A stretch of 64,000 nt of DNA from Acidiphilium iwatense (GTDB lineage Bacteria > Pseudomonadota > Alphaproteobacteria > Acetobacterales > Acetobacteraceae): contig NZ_JAKGBZ010000016.1 in assembly GCF_021556475.1 (NCBI RefSeq), positions 1-64,000 of the forward strand, in the 5' to 3' direction. How positions within the stretch are numbered: the stretch's first letter is position 1; every line of letters begins with the position of its first letter. Below are positions 35,322 to 43,336 of this stretch, piece by piece. The notes below the pieces were generated by a model, which saw only the letters and a list, made by a program, of their open reading frames with translations, ran no database searches and was not told the origin of the DNA. A program made the position numbers and the translations under genes.

Positions 35322-36552
35322 TTGCTTCGCCTTCGGCGGCGCGCTTCTGCCTATCGAGGAGGCGATGCGGATCATCGCCGCCAATATCGGCCCGGTCGCA
35401 TCCACGGAAACCGTAACGCTGGCCGATGCCGACGGTCGTGTGCTGGCTGGGGACATCGTGGCGCCGATCGACCTGCCACCCTACGCCAATTCGGCGGTGG
35501 ATGGCTATGCCGTTCGCTCCGCCGATCTGCGGGACCGGACGGTTTTGCCGGTCGAGGGACGGGCGGCCGCGGGCGATCCGGCAGGGGTTGCGCTGCGCGC
35601 CGGGACCGCAAGGCGGATCTTCACCGGCGCCATACTGCCGGAGGGTGCCGACACGGTGTTCATGCAGGAGGATGTGCGGCTGGACGAGGCCGGCCGGGTT
35701 CATCTGCCGCCGGGACTGCGGCGCGGCGCCAACACCCGCGCCCAGGGCGAGGATGTGCGGGCCGGCGCGACCGCCCTGCCGGACGGGCGGCGCCTGCGGC
35801 CGCAGGATGTCGCCCTGGCCGCTTCGCTCGGCCTGCGCGACCTGACGGCGCGGCGGCCGATCCGGCTGGCCCTGTTCTCGACCGGCGACGAAGTCGTCGA
35901 CCCTGGCACGCCTCTGGCACCAGGCAAGCTTTACGATGCCAATCGGATTTTGCTCGCGGCACTGGCCCGTCGCGCGGGAGCCGAGGTGACGGATTTCGGC
36001 ATCCTGCCCGACAGCGCCGGGGTGATCACCGGGGCTTTGCGCGATGCCACGCGGACGCACGATCTGGTTATGACGTCCGGCGGGGTTTCCGCCGGTGACG
36101 AAGATCACGTACGTCGCGCGATCGAGGCGACAGGCCATCTGGTGTTCTGGCGGCTGGCGATCAAGCCGGGACGACCGGTCGCGATGGGCGTCATCGACGG
36201 CACGCCACTGGTCGGCCTGCCCGGCAATCCGGTCGCGGCGTTCGTGACCTTTGCCGCCGTGGCGCGGCCGCTGATCGCGGCGCTTTCCGGCGCCGCGCCG
36301 CCTGAGCGGATCGCCCTGCCGGTCCGCGCCGGCTTCAGCCATCGGAAAAAAAGCGGACGGCGCGAATATCTCCGGGTGCGCCTGATCCGCGCCGCCGACG
36401 GAGAACTGGAGGCACGGAAACATCCGCGCGACGGCGCCGGAATCCTATCCTCCCTGACCGAAACCGACGGGCTTGCGGAGCTTGCGGAACCTGTCACGAC
36501 TGTGGTTCCCGGCGATGTCGTCGGATATCTGCCTTATGCCGACCTGTTTTAG
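35293..36552 (+). CDS. moeA: Molybdopterin molybdenumtransferase MoeA
   Basis: A 419-residue protein. It has the N-terminal LPPYANSAVDGYAVRSADL block, RIFTGAILPEGADTVFMQED, and the molybdopterin-binding core RLALFSTGDEVVDPGTPL, then HDLVMTSGGVSAGDEDHV and VGLPGNPVAAFVTF. It inserts molybdate into adenylylated molybdopterin. The start could be 35293 or the ATG at 35302; both lie inside mobB. It belongs to a mobB-moeA-transporter operon. Confidence 0.92.
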   Translation: MRVMAQLSDDCFAFGGALLPIEEAMRIIAANIGPVASTETVTLADADGRVLAGDIVAPIDLPPYANSAVDGYAVRSADLRDRTVLPVEGRAAAGDPAGVALRAGTARRIFTGAILPEGADTVFMQEDVRLDEAGRVHLPPGLRRGANTRAQGEDVRAGATALPDGRRLRPQDVALAASLGLRDLTARRPIRLALFSTGDEVVDPGTPLAPGKLYDANRILLAALARRAGAEVTDFGILPDSAGVITGALRDATRTHDLVMTSGGVSAGDEDHVRRAIEATGHLVFWRLAIKPGRPVAMGVIDGTPLVGLPGNPVAAFVTFAAVARPLIAALSGAAPPERIALPVRAGFSHRKKSGRREYLRVRLIRAADGELEARKHPRDGAGILSSLTETDGLAELAEPVTTVVPGDVVGYLPYADLF

Positions 36553-36582
36553 AATCCAGGAAATCTAACGGGAGAACGCGTC

Positions 36583-37545
36583 ATGAAATTTCGGGCCTTG
36601 CTAACAGGTGCTGTCGGCTTGCTGCTCGCGGGCGCCGCGCCGCCCGCGCTGGCGGGACAGACGGTCCTGACGGTTTACGCGGCCGGCACGCTTGCCCCGC
36701 CGTTCCGGCAATTGGACAAGGTTTTTGAAAAACGGCATCCGGGCGTCGTGGTTCAGCCGGAATTCGGCGGCAGCGTGATGCTGGCCAAACGGATCACCGA
36801 ACTGCATCACCGCGCCGACGTGTTCGCGTCCGCCGATTATCACGTGATCCCGGATTATTTTTTTCCCGAATCCGGCCGGAAGGGTTTCGCGAGCTGGTAT
36901 GTCGGCTTCGTCGGCAACGCGATCACCTTCGCGTATACGCCGAAAAGCCGGTTCGCCGGCCAGATCACGCCGAGCAACTGGTATAAGGTGCTGGCGCGGC
37001 CCGGCGTTCAGATCGGCCGGTCGAACCCGAATACCGATCCGTCCGGCTATCAGACCCTGCAGATGCTGAGCCTAGCCCAGAAATTCTACCATGCGCCGGG
37101 GCTCAAGGCCAAGGTGCTCGCCAATGCCCCGCCGACCAACATGCGGGATACCGAAACCGCGCTGCTGTCCGCGCTGCAGCTCGACCAGATCGATTATCTC
37201 GCGATCTACCGGTCCGACGCGGTCCAGCTCGGGCTGAAATATCTGCCGCTGCCGGCCAGGATCGATCTCAGCGACCCGAAGGATGCCGCGATTTATAAAA
37301 CCGTGACGGCGCAGACCAAGAACGGCAAGCTTCCGGGTAGCCCCATCGTCTACGCGGTGACGATTCCGGCGAATGCACAACAGAAAACGCTGGCGGCGCA
37401 ATATGTCGCACTTCTGCTCGGGCCGAAGGGGCGGGCGATCATGGCAAAAAACGGTTTCAACGTGATCGACCCCGCCTATGGCATGGATATCGCGAAAATG
37501 CCGGTAAAGCTCCGCCCGCTGGTGAAACCGTGGCCGGCCTGGTGA
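36583..37545 (+). CDS. Molybdate/tungstate-binding periplasmic protein (WtpA/ModA-like)
   Basis: A 320-residue protein with signal peptide MKFRALLTGAVGLLLAGAAP then ALAGQ. The mature start LTVYAAGTLAPPFRQLDKVF and the blocks PEFGGSVMLAKRITELHHRA, RPGVQIGRSNPNTDPSGYQT and DYLAIYRSDAVQLGLKYLPLP match the tungstate/molybdate binder of the WtpA group better than classical ModA. It captures oxyanion in the periplasm for the downstream permease and ATPase. It lies 30 bp after moeA, with CGGGAGAACGCGTC as ribosome site. Confidence 0.86.
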   Translation: MKFRALLTGAVGLLLAGAAPPALAGQTVLTVYAAGTLAPPFRQLDKVFEKRHPGVVVQPEFGGSVMLAKRITELHHRADVFASADYHVIPDYFFPESGRKGFASWYVGFVGNAITFAYTPKSRFAGQITPSNWYKVLARPGVQIGRSNPNTDPSGYQTLQMLSLAQKFYHAPGLKAKVLANAPPTNMRDTETALLSALQLDQIDYLAIYRSDAVQLGLKYLPLPARIDLSDPKDAAIYKTVTAQTKNGKLPGSPIVYAVTIPANAQQKTLAAQYVALLLGPKGRAIMAKNGFNVIDPAYGMDIAKMPVKLRPLVKPWPAW

Positions 37546-37555
37546 GCCGGAGCTG

Positions 37556-38359
37556 ATGCTGCCCCGGCCGCGCGGCGTGCTGCTGACGTCGTGGCTGCTC
37601 GGCGGCGTGCTGCTCGTCTTCATCGTCGTGCCGCTGGCGCGGCTGATTGGCAGCCAGTCGGCCGGCAGCCTGATGCGGGTCGCAGCGCGGCCGGATGTCA
37701 GGCAGGCGATCCTGCTCAGCCTCGAAGCGGCGCTGCTGGCCACCTGCGTCGCGGCGGTCATCGGCGTTCCGCTGGCCTACGCGCTCGCCCGCGCCGAATT
37801 CCCCGGCAAGGGCATCGTCGGCGCGATCGTCGATATTCCGCTCGCGGTGCCGCACACGGTGGCGGGCATCGCGCTTCTGTTCGTGTTCGGCCGGCGCGGC
37901 ATTTTCGGCGGATTCGCCGATCGCTGGCTCGACCTGCGATTCTGGGGCACGATCGCCGGCATCGTGGTGGCGATGCTGTTCGTCTCCGCGCCCTATGCGG
38001 TGAACGCGGCGCGCATCGGGTTCGAGGCGGTCGATCCAAGGCTGGAAAAAGTGGCGCGCACCATCGGCATGGGACCGTGGAGGGTTCTCTGGACGATCAC
38101 GCTGCCGCTCGCCTGGCGCGGCATCGCGACCGGGCTGACGCTGACCTATGCCCGCGCGATCAGCGAGTTCGCCGCCGTGGTGATCCTGGTCTATTATCCG
38201 ATGACCGCCCCGGTGAAGATCTACGAGCTGTTTCTGCGCTTCGGCCTGAACCGGGCGGCGGGCATGGCCACGCTGCTGCTGGCGATCACCCTGGTTCTGC
38301 TGATCCTGTTCCGCTATGTCGCCTATGGCCAGAAGAAAGCGACCGGGTACGGCCGATGA
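37556..38359 (+). CDS. Molybdate/tungstate ABC transporter permease (WtpB/ModB-like)
   Basis: A 267-residue inner-membrane protein with about six hydrophobic segments. The coupling motif is EKVARTIGMGPWRVLWTITL then LAWRGIATGLTLTYARAISEF, the EAA-loop of ModB-type permeases. The N-terminal segment (WLLGGVLLVFIVVPLARLIG) and PLAVPHTVAGIALLFVFGRR fit the same family. It lies 10 bp after the binding protein and overlaps the ATPase gene by 4 bp (ATGA at 38356-38359). Confidence 0.9.
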   Translation: MLPRPRGVLLTSWLLGGVLLVFIVVPLARLIGSQSAGSLMRVAARPDVRQAILLSLEAALLATCVAAVIGVPLAYALARAEFPGKGIVGAIVDIPLAVPHTVAGIALLFVFGRRGIFGGFADRWLDLRFWGTIAGIVVAMLFVSAPYAVNAARIGFEAVDPRLEKVARTIGMGPWRVLWTITLPLAWRGIATGLTLTYARAISEFAAVVILVYYPMTAPVKIYELFLRFGLNRAAGMATLLLAITLVLLILFRYVAYGQKKATGYGR

Positions 38360-39498
38360 CTCAAGCGACCACCGCGGTCGAAGGCGTTTCCCTGCGGCTC
38401 GGTGGGTTCTCGCTCAGGGATATCGATCTGACCGTGGCGCCCGGCCAGATCCTGGTGATTCTCGGCCCGAACGGTGCCGGCAAATCGGTGACCTTGGAAA
38501 CCATCGCCGGATTTCACCGCCCAAAAGCTGGGCGGATCGTCATCGGCGGTCGCGACGTGACCGATCTGCCGCCGGAACGGCGCCGGGTCGGCCTGCTGTT
38601 CCAGAATTTCGGGCTTTTCCCGCATCTGACGGTGGCCGCGAACATCGTCCTCGGGCTTCGCGCGGGCCGGAAACCGGCGATGCGGCCGCATGACCCGGCG
38701 CTTGCCCCCCTGCTCGCCCGGTTTCACATCGATCACCTCGCGGATCGGCTGCCGGAGGATTTGAGTCCCGGCGAAAAACAGCGCACTGCCCTGGCGCGCG
38801 CGCTGGCGATGCAGCCCGATCTTTTCATGTTCGACGAACCGTTCTCGGCGCTCGATGCACAGAGCCGCGAGACGCTGCGCGAGGAACTTCGTGCATTCCT
38901 GCGCGAAACGCGGATTCCGGCGATTTTCGTGACCCACGATCAGGCGGATGCGGCGATGCTGGCCGATCGGCTTGCCATCATGAACCACGGCGCGATCGTG
39001 CAGGAAGGGCCGGCGGCGGATCTGTTCAAGGCGCCGGCCAATGTTTTCGTCGCCGATTTCGTCGGCATCGACAATCGGCTTCCCGGCCGGGTGATCGGTA
39101 GGGCGGGCGATCGCTGGCGGATTGATGTGGGCGGCCGGCTTCTTCTTGCGCGGGACGATCGCTTCGCCGGGGAGACCGACGCGAATGTCTTCGTGTGCAT
39201 TCGGGGCGAGGATGTCGTGCTGCGCGGCGCCGGGATCACCGAGTGCGGCAATGCCGCGACCAATCGCCTGACCATGCGCGTGGTTGGGGTGAGTGGTCTC
39301 GGCGCGTTCCGCAAGGTCGCGCTCGATGGCGATTTTTCTCTGGTCGCTTATCTCACCAGACGCGATACTGAAAAACTTGGCCTCGCGCCCGGCAACGATA
39401 CGATCGTCGAGATCGACCCCGAGGCGATTCACCTGCTAACGGATTCCGGCGGCAACACAATCCAATGGTCAAGACCTGACGCTAGTACCCGTGCGTAA
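38356..39498 (+). CDS. Molybdate/tungstate ABC transporter ATP-binding protein (WtpC/ModC-like)
   Basis: A 380-residue ABC ATPase. Walker A is LGPNGAGKSVTLETIAG, the signature region is LSPGEKQRTALARALAMQPD, and Walker B is LFMFDEPFSALDAQSRE. A C-terminal extension of about 140 residues contains a MOP/TOBE-like domain (RLPGRVIGRAGDRWRIDVGG and NRLTMRVVGVSGLGAFRKVA), which in molybdate systems can bind the oxyanion and inhibit transport. It completes the operon that feeds the formate dehydrogenase cofactor. Confidence 0.9.
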   Translation: MTQATTAVEGVSLRLGGFSLRDIDLTVAPGQILVILGPNGAGKSVTLETIAGFHRPKAGRIVIGGRDVTDLPPERRRVGLLFQNFGLFPHLTVAANIVLGLRAGRKPAMRPHDPALAPLLARFHIDHLADRLPEDLSPGEKQRTALARALAMQPDLFMFDEPFSALDAQSRETLREELRAFLRETRIPAIFVTHDQADAAMLADRLAIMNHGAIVQEGPAADLFKAPANVFVADFVGIDNRLPGRVIGRAGDRWRIDVGGRLLLARDDRFAGETDANVFVCIRGEDVVLRGAGITECGNAATNRLTMRVVGVSGLGAFRKVALDGDFSLVAYLTRRDTEKLGLAPGNDTIVEIDPEAIHLLTDSGGNTIQWSRPDASTRA

Positions 39499-39620
39499 TG
39501 CCTGCTTCCTCGGACGCGGCAGGTCGCCGGGGCGATCTGTTCCGCCCCAGGACCCCACTCCAGTCCCATCGCGCATCCTTCCATTCTTGCGACAAGAATG
39601 CACCATCGAAGTCCTGGACT

Positions 39621-39665
39621 AGGTGCGTACCCAATAAGGCCACACCGCTATTGGGTACACACCCT
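39621..39665. repeat. MITE-like inverted-repeat element, copy 2 (minimal, about 45 bp)
   Basis: Left end AGGTGCGTACCCAATAAGG and right end CCGCTATTGGGTACACACCC (39645-39664) enclose a few bases (CCACA). The right end is the same as in copies 1 and 3. GTACCCAATA and TATTGGGTAC form a perfect 10-bp stem, so the RNA would fold into a hairpin. It lies between the convergent transporter and phosphatase genes and may act as a bidirectional terminator. Confidence 0.75.
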
Positions 39666-39686
39666 AAGCAACTAAGCTGATTGCAC

Positions 39687-40487
39687 TCAATGCGAATCGG
39701 TGCCGAAGAGCGCGGCGACGGCAGCTTCGTGAACGGAAGGATCGCCCACCGCGAGCATCGAACCGTCGCCGTCCAAGGTCAGGCGCCTGCCCTGCCAGTC
39801 GGTCGCAATTCCGCCGGCCGCCTCGATCACCGGCGCCAGGGCGGCCCAATCCCATAGTTTCAGGTCAGCCTCGGCGATCACATCGATCTGCCCGAGGGCG
39901 AGCAGCCCGTAAGCATAGGCATCACCGCCCCAGCTTGTCCGACGGCAGGCGGAAGCAAGCTTACGGAACCGCGCATACTGCGCCGTGTCGAGCATATCGG
40001 GCGAAGTACAGGACAGTTCCACCTCCGCTAGCGAGGCCACGCGCCGGCAACCCGCCACGCCGCCATGGGCACCGGTGAAGCTCAGCCTGCCTCCTGCCGC
40101 GAGCCAACGTTCGCCGGTAATCGGCTGATCGATCAGGCCGAGCACCGGCACGCCATGATCGAGCAAGGAAATCAAGGTCGCGAAGGTCGGGCGTCCGGTG
40201 ATGAAGGCGCGGGTGCCGTCGATCGGGTCGATCACCCAGGTAAACCTCCCGGCACGCTGATCGCCCCCCTCTTGGCCGCCAAGTTCCTCGCCGATCATGC
40301 CGTGATCGGGAAAGCGCGTCCGCAATATTTCCCGAATCGCCACTTCGGCGCCTTTGTCGGCAGCCGTCACCGGGCTCGCGTCGCTTTTTGTCTCCACGCC
40401 CACCTGGGCACGAAAATACCGGCGGATCACCGCCCCGGCTGCGTCCGCCGCCGCCTGGGCCGCGGCGGCTTCGGCATCGAGACTCAC
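39687..40487 (-). CDS. Inositol-monophosphatase-family phosphatase (probable HisN-type histidinol-phosphatase)
   Basis: A 266-residue metal-dependent phosphatase. The two-metal site is visible: GEELGG gives Glu67, and WVIDPIDGTRAF gives Asp87, Asp90 and Thr92. A late WDWAALAPVIEAAGG supplies the third Asp. The sequence TWVIDPIDGTRAFITGRPTF is the form common in histidinol-phosphate phosphatases (HisN) of alphaproteobacteria, though CysQ- or SuhB-like activity cannot be excluded. The ATG overlaps the stop of the upstream cytochrome gene by 4 bp. Confidence 0.82.
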   Translation of the reverse strand: MSLDAEAAAAQAAADAAGAVIRRYFRAQVGVETKSDASPVTAADKGAEVAIREILRTRFPDHGMIGEELGGQEGGDQRAGRFTWVIDPIDGTRAFITGRPTFATLISLLDHGVPVLGLIDQPITGERWLAAGGRLSFTGAHGGVAGCRRVASLAEVELSCTSPDMLDTAQYARFRKLASACRRTSWGGDAYAYGLLALGQIDVIAEADLKLWDWAALAPVIEAAGGIATDWQGRRLTLDGDGSMLAVGDPSVHEAAVAALFGTDSH

Positions 40488-41470
40488 GGCAACTTGGCGG
40501 GGCTGGCCGATTGCGAATTCAGATAGGCGATGACATCCGCGCGCACCTGATCATTCTTGATCCCCGGATAGGCCATATGGGTGCCCGGCGCGTCCTTCAT
40601 CGGGGCATAGAGCCATTCGTTGAGCGCATGCGGCGTCCAGTTGCCCTTGGCGATTTTCTTCACCGCCCCCGAGAAGGCAAAGCCGGATTTGGCGAACATC
40701 GGCGCGCTCGCCACGCCATACAAATTCGGTCCGACGCCGTTCGCTCCGCCCTTGGTAACGGTATGGCAGGCCGAGCATTGCTGCTGAAAGAAGCTCTGAC
40801 CCTTGGCGATGACCGCCTTGGCATAAAGCGCCTTGATCGAGGGCGCGCCGCTGCCCGAAGCCGCCGCCGGGCTTGGCTTCGCTCCGCCAGGGCCGGGCTT
40901 GGGCAACGGGACCGGGCTGGGCGACAAAGTGCGCAGATAGGCGATGGCGTCGGCCCGCACCGCGTCGTTCTTGATGCCGGTGTAGCTCATATGCGTGCCC
41001 GGCACGTAGGTCTGCGGGTCGACCAGCCATTCATTCAGCTTCTGGTAGGTCCAGTTGCCCTTCGCCTTCTTCTTCGCCGCCGCGGAAAAGGCATAGCCGG
41101 CCTTGGCGAACATCGGCGCGCCGATCACGCCGTACAGATTCGGTCCGACGCCGTTCGCCCCACCCTTGGTCAGGGTGTGGCACGCCGAGCATTGCTGCTG
41201 GACGAAGCTCATGCCTTTTTTCACGTCGGCTTTGGCGATCAGCCCGTCGATCGACGGCACGCCGCCTGCCGCCGTCTTCGCGGCACCCGCGCCGGCGATG
41301 GCGATCACCGGCTTTTTCGGTGCCTCGTGATTGGTGAAGAACATGGAGATATGGGTCGCGACCCAGAACACCAGACCGGCCGAGAGAATCCCCCCCGCGA
41401 TCTTGTTCAGCAGCAGCGGATCGCGGCCTTTCCTGCCGTGACCCTGGGTCTGCTCGTTCCGGGTGCTCAT
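40484..41470 (-). CDS. Membrane-anchored tandem-domain (dihaem) cytochrome c
   Basis: A 328-residue protein. One N-terminal membrane anchor (about residues 22-45, KIAGGILSAGLVFWVATHIS) is followed by two near-identical class I cytochrome c domains. Haem-binding CSACH lies at 94-98 and 232-236, with axial Met161 (PGTHMSYTG) and Met299 (PGTHMAYPG). Both domains share TKGGANGVGPNLYG, showing an internal duplication. A Pro/Ala-rich linker (about 183-208) separates them. Membrane-anchored CycM-like c552 carries electrons from the bc1 complex to oxidases; here the anchored form has two haem domains. Confidence 0.88.
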   Translation of the reverse strand: MSTRNEQTQGHGRKGRDPLLLNKIAGGILSAGLVFWVATHISMFFTNHEAPKKPVIAIAGAGAAKTAAGGVPSIDGLIAKADVKKGMSFVQQQCSACHTLTKGGANGVGPNLYGVIGAPMFAKAGYAFSAAAKKKAKGNWTYQKLNEWLVDPQTYVPGTHMSYTGIKNDAVRADAIAYLRTLSPSPVPLPKPGPGGAKPSPAAASGSGAPSIKALYAKAVIAKGQSFFQQQCSACHTVTKGGANGVGPNLYGVASAPMFAKSGFAFSGAVKKIAKGNWTPHALNEWLYAPMKDAPGTHMAYPGIKNDQVRADVIAYLNSQSASPAKLP

Positions 41471-41550
41471 GCCAGCGCGTCCTCCAAAGCTTTACGGGGC
41501 GATGTATAGCGATTTAGGAAAGTGCGACAAGCGATAACCCGACCCCGCGC

Positions 41551-41565
41551 GAGGAGGCTGCCATA
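41551..41565 (+). promoter_or_regulatory. Strong ribosome-binding site 5 bp before an in-frame ATA (kdsB)
   Basis: GAGGAGG at 41551-41557 is the best Shine-Dalgarno near kdsB. The codon at optimal distance is ATA (41563-41565), in frame with kdsB. The first conventional ATG (41581) is 23 bp from the site, and starting there would remove the residues PSPIV before MIPARLGS. Confidence 0.55.
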
Positions 41566-41580
41566 CCGTCCCCTATCGTC

Positions 41581-42297
41581 ATGATCCCGGCACGGCTGGG
41601 CTCGACCCGCCTGCCCGGCAAGCCGCTGGCGGATATCGGCGGCGTGCCGATGATCGTCCATGTGCTGAAGCGCGCCGAACACGCCGCACTGGGGCCTGTG
41701 GCGGTCGCCTGCGCGGAATCCGCGATCGCCGAGGCGGTGACGGCGGCCGGTGGCCGCGCGGTGCTGACCGATCCCGATCTCCCGAGCGGGTCGGATCGGA
41801 TTCATGCGGCCCTGGCGGCGATCGACCAAGGCGGACGGCACGATGTGGTGGTCAATCTGCAGGGCGACCTGCCCGGCATCGAGCCCGAAACGCTGCGCAC
41901 CCTTCTCGCCGTGCTGGATGATCCGCGCTTCGACATCGCAACCCTGGTCGCCCCGATCGCCAGCGAGGCAGAGGCCGAGGCGCCGTCGGTGGTGAAAGCG
42001 GCCTGCGGCTTCGGCAATGGCGCACCTGTCGCCCCAGTTTTGTATTTCTCGCGAAACCGCATCCCGTCAGGCGTTGGGGCATTGTGGCACCATGTCGGCG
42101 TCTATGCCTATCGCCGCGCGGCGCTGGAGCGCTTCGTGAACGCGCCGCCCTCACCGCTGGAACAGCGCGAAAAACTCGAACAGCTCCGCGCGCTGGAAGC
42201 CGGAATGCGAATCGGCGCGGCGCGGATCGCCCGTGCCCCGTTCGGCGTCGATACGCCGGAAGATCTCGAACGCGCCCGAAAGGAATTCGCACCATGA
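41581..42297 (+). CDS. kdsB: 3-deoxy-manno-octulosonate cytidylyltransferase KdsB
   Basis: A 238-residue nucleotidyltransferase beginning MIPARLGSTRLPGKPLADIG, the family signature. VVNLQGDLPGIEPETLRTLL and HVGVYAYRRAALERFV are also conserved. It activates Kdo with CTP for lipopolysaccharide inner core synthesis. Family members usually have four to six residues before the IPARLGS motif. Here those would be supplied by an AUA start at 41563, which has the better ribosome site; see the separate entry. The stop overlaps pheA by 4 bp. Confidence 0.92.
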   Translation: MIPARLGSTRLPGKPLADIGGVPMIVHVLKRAEHAALGPVAVACAESAIAEAVTAAGGRAVLTDPDLPSGSDRIHAALAAIDQGGRHDVVVNLQGDLPGIEPETLRTLLAVLDDPRFDIATLVAPIASEAEAEAPSVVKAACGFGNGAPVAPVLYFSRNRIPSGVGALWHHVGVYAYRRAALERFVNAPPSPLEQREKLEQLRALEAGMRIGAARIARAPFGVDTPEDLERARKEFAP

Positions 42298-43169
42298 CCG
42301 CCCTCACAACGGACCGCATCGCATTCCAGGGCGTGCCTGGCGCCTATTCCGACCTTGCCTGCCGCACTGCCTTTCCCGCGATGGCGACCCTGCCGTGCCA
42401 GACCTTCGAGGCTGCGATCGATGCGGTACGCAACGGCGAGGCGTCGCTCGCCATGCTGCCCACCGAAAACTCGCTCGCCGGCCGGGTACCGGACATGCAC
42501 ACGCTGCTGCCCGATTCCGGCCTGTCGATCGTCGCCGAGCATTTCCAGCGGATCGAACACTGCCTGTTGGCGCCGAGCGGCGCAAAACTTGCGGGAATTA
42601 AACGGGTGCATTCGCACGCAGTGGCGCTCGGCCAGGTGCGGGCGCTCATCCGCGAACTGGGCGCCGAACCGGTGGTCGAGGCCGATACGGCGGGCTCCGC
42701 CGAACTGGTCGCGCGCTGGAACGATCCGGCGAGCGCCGCGATCGCGTCATCCCTCGCAGCCGAGATTTACGGGCTGGATATTCTGCGCCCCAATGTGGAA
42801 GACGCGGCGCATAACACCACGCGCTTCTACGTCATGGCGAAAACCCCGCGCCTGCCGCCGCCCGAAGCCGAAAACCTGATAACGAGTTTCGTATTCCGCG
42901 TCCGCAACGTGCCGGCGGCGCTCTACAAGGCGCTGGGCGGATTCGCGACCAACGGCATCAACATGACGCGGCTGGAGAGCTACATGGTGGGCGGCCTTTT
43001 CGCCGCGACCCAGTTTCTCGCCGAAATCGACGGCCACCCCGAGCAGCGTGGGGTACGGCTCGCGCTGGAGGAACTCGACTTTTTCTCACGCGAATTCCGC
43101 ATTCTCGGTGTCTATCCCGCGGCACAGTTCCGCCTCGCCCAACGTGTGGCAATTCAGGGATCGGATTGA
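42294..43169 (+). CDS. pheA: Prephenate dehydratase PheA
   Basis: A 291-residue monofunctional prephenate dehydratase. It begins RIAFQGVPGAYSDLACRTAF, with LAMLPTENSLAGRVPDMHTL and DAAHNTTRFYVMAKTPRLP (the NTTRF motif is catalytic). The C-terminal ACT domain is PAALYKALGGFATNGINMTR then LESY, the phenylalanine-binding site. It converts prephenate to phenylpyruvate. No chorismate mutase domain is present. The ATG at 42294 overlaps the kdsB stop; the frame is open further upstream but lies within kdsB. Confidence 0.94.
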   Translation: MTALTTDRIAFQGVPGAYSDLACRTAFPAMATLPCQTFEAAIDAVRNGEASLAMLPTENSLAGRVPDMHTLLPDSGLSIVAEHFQRIEHCLLAPSGAKLAGIKRVHSHAVALGQVRALIRELGAEPVVEADTAGSAELVARWNDPASAAIASSLAAEIYGLDILRPNVEDAAHNTTRFYVMAKTPRLPPPEAENLITSFVFRVRNVPAALYKALGGFATNGINMTRLESYMVGGLFAATQFLAEIDGHPEQRGVRLALEELDFFSREFRILGVYPAAQFRLAQRVAIQGSD

Positions 43170-43336
43170 ACGCTGAGGTTGAGTTTCGTTAGAAATCACT
43201 GAATCCATTTCATTTGTTATCCGATTCTGTTGCTTTTGCTTCATGATACCGCTAACCTGATGTTGGTCGAGGCGAAAAAACCGCCTCCTTGGCTCGTGCC
43301 GGCGCAGGATGCGCGCGGCGGCGGAGGAGGATTCCG

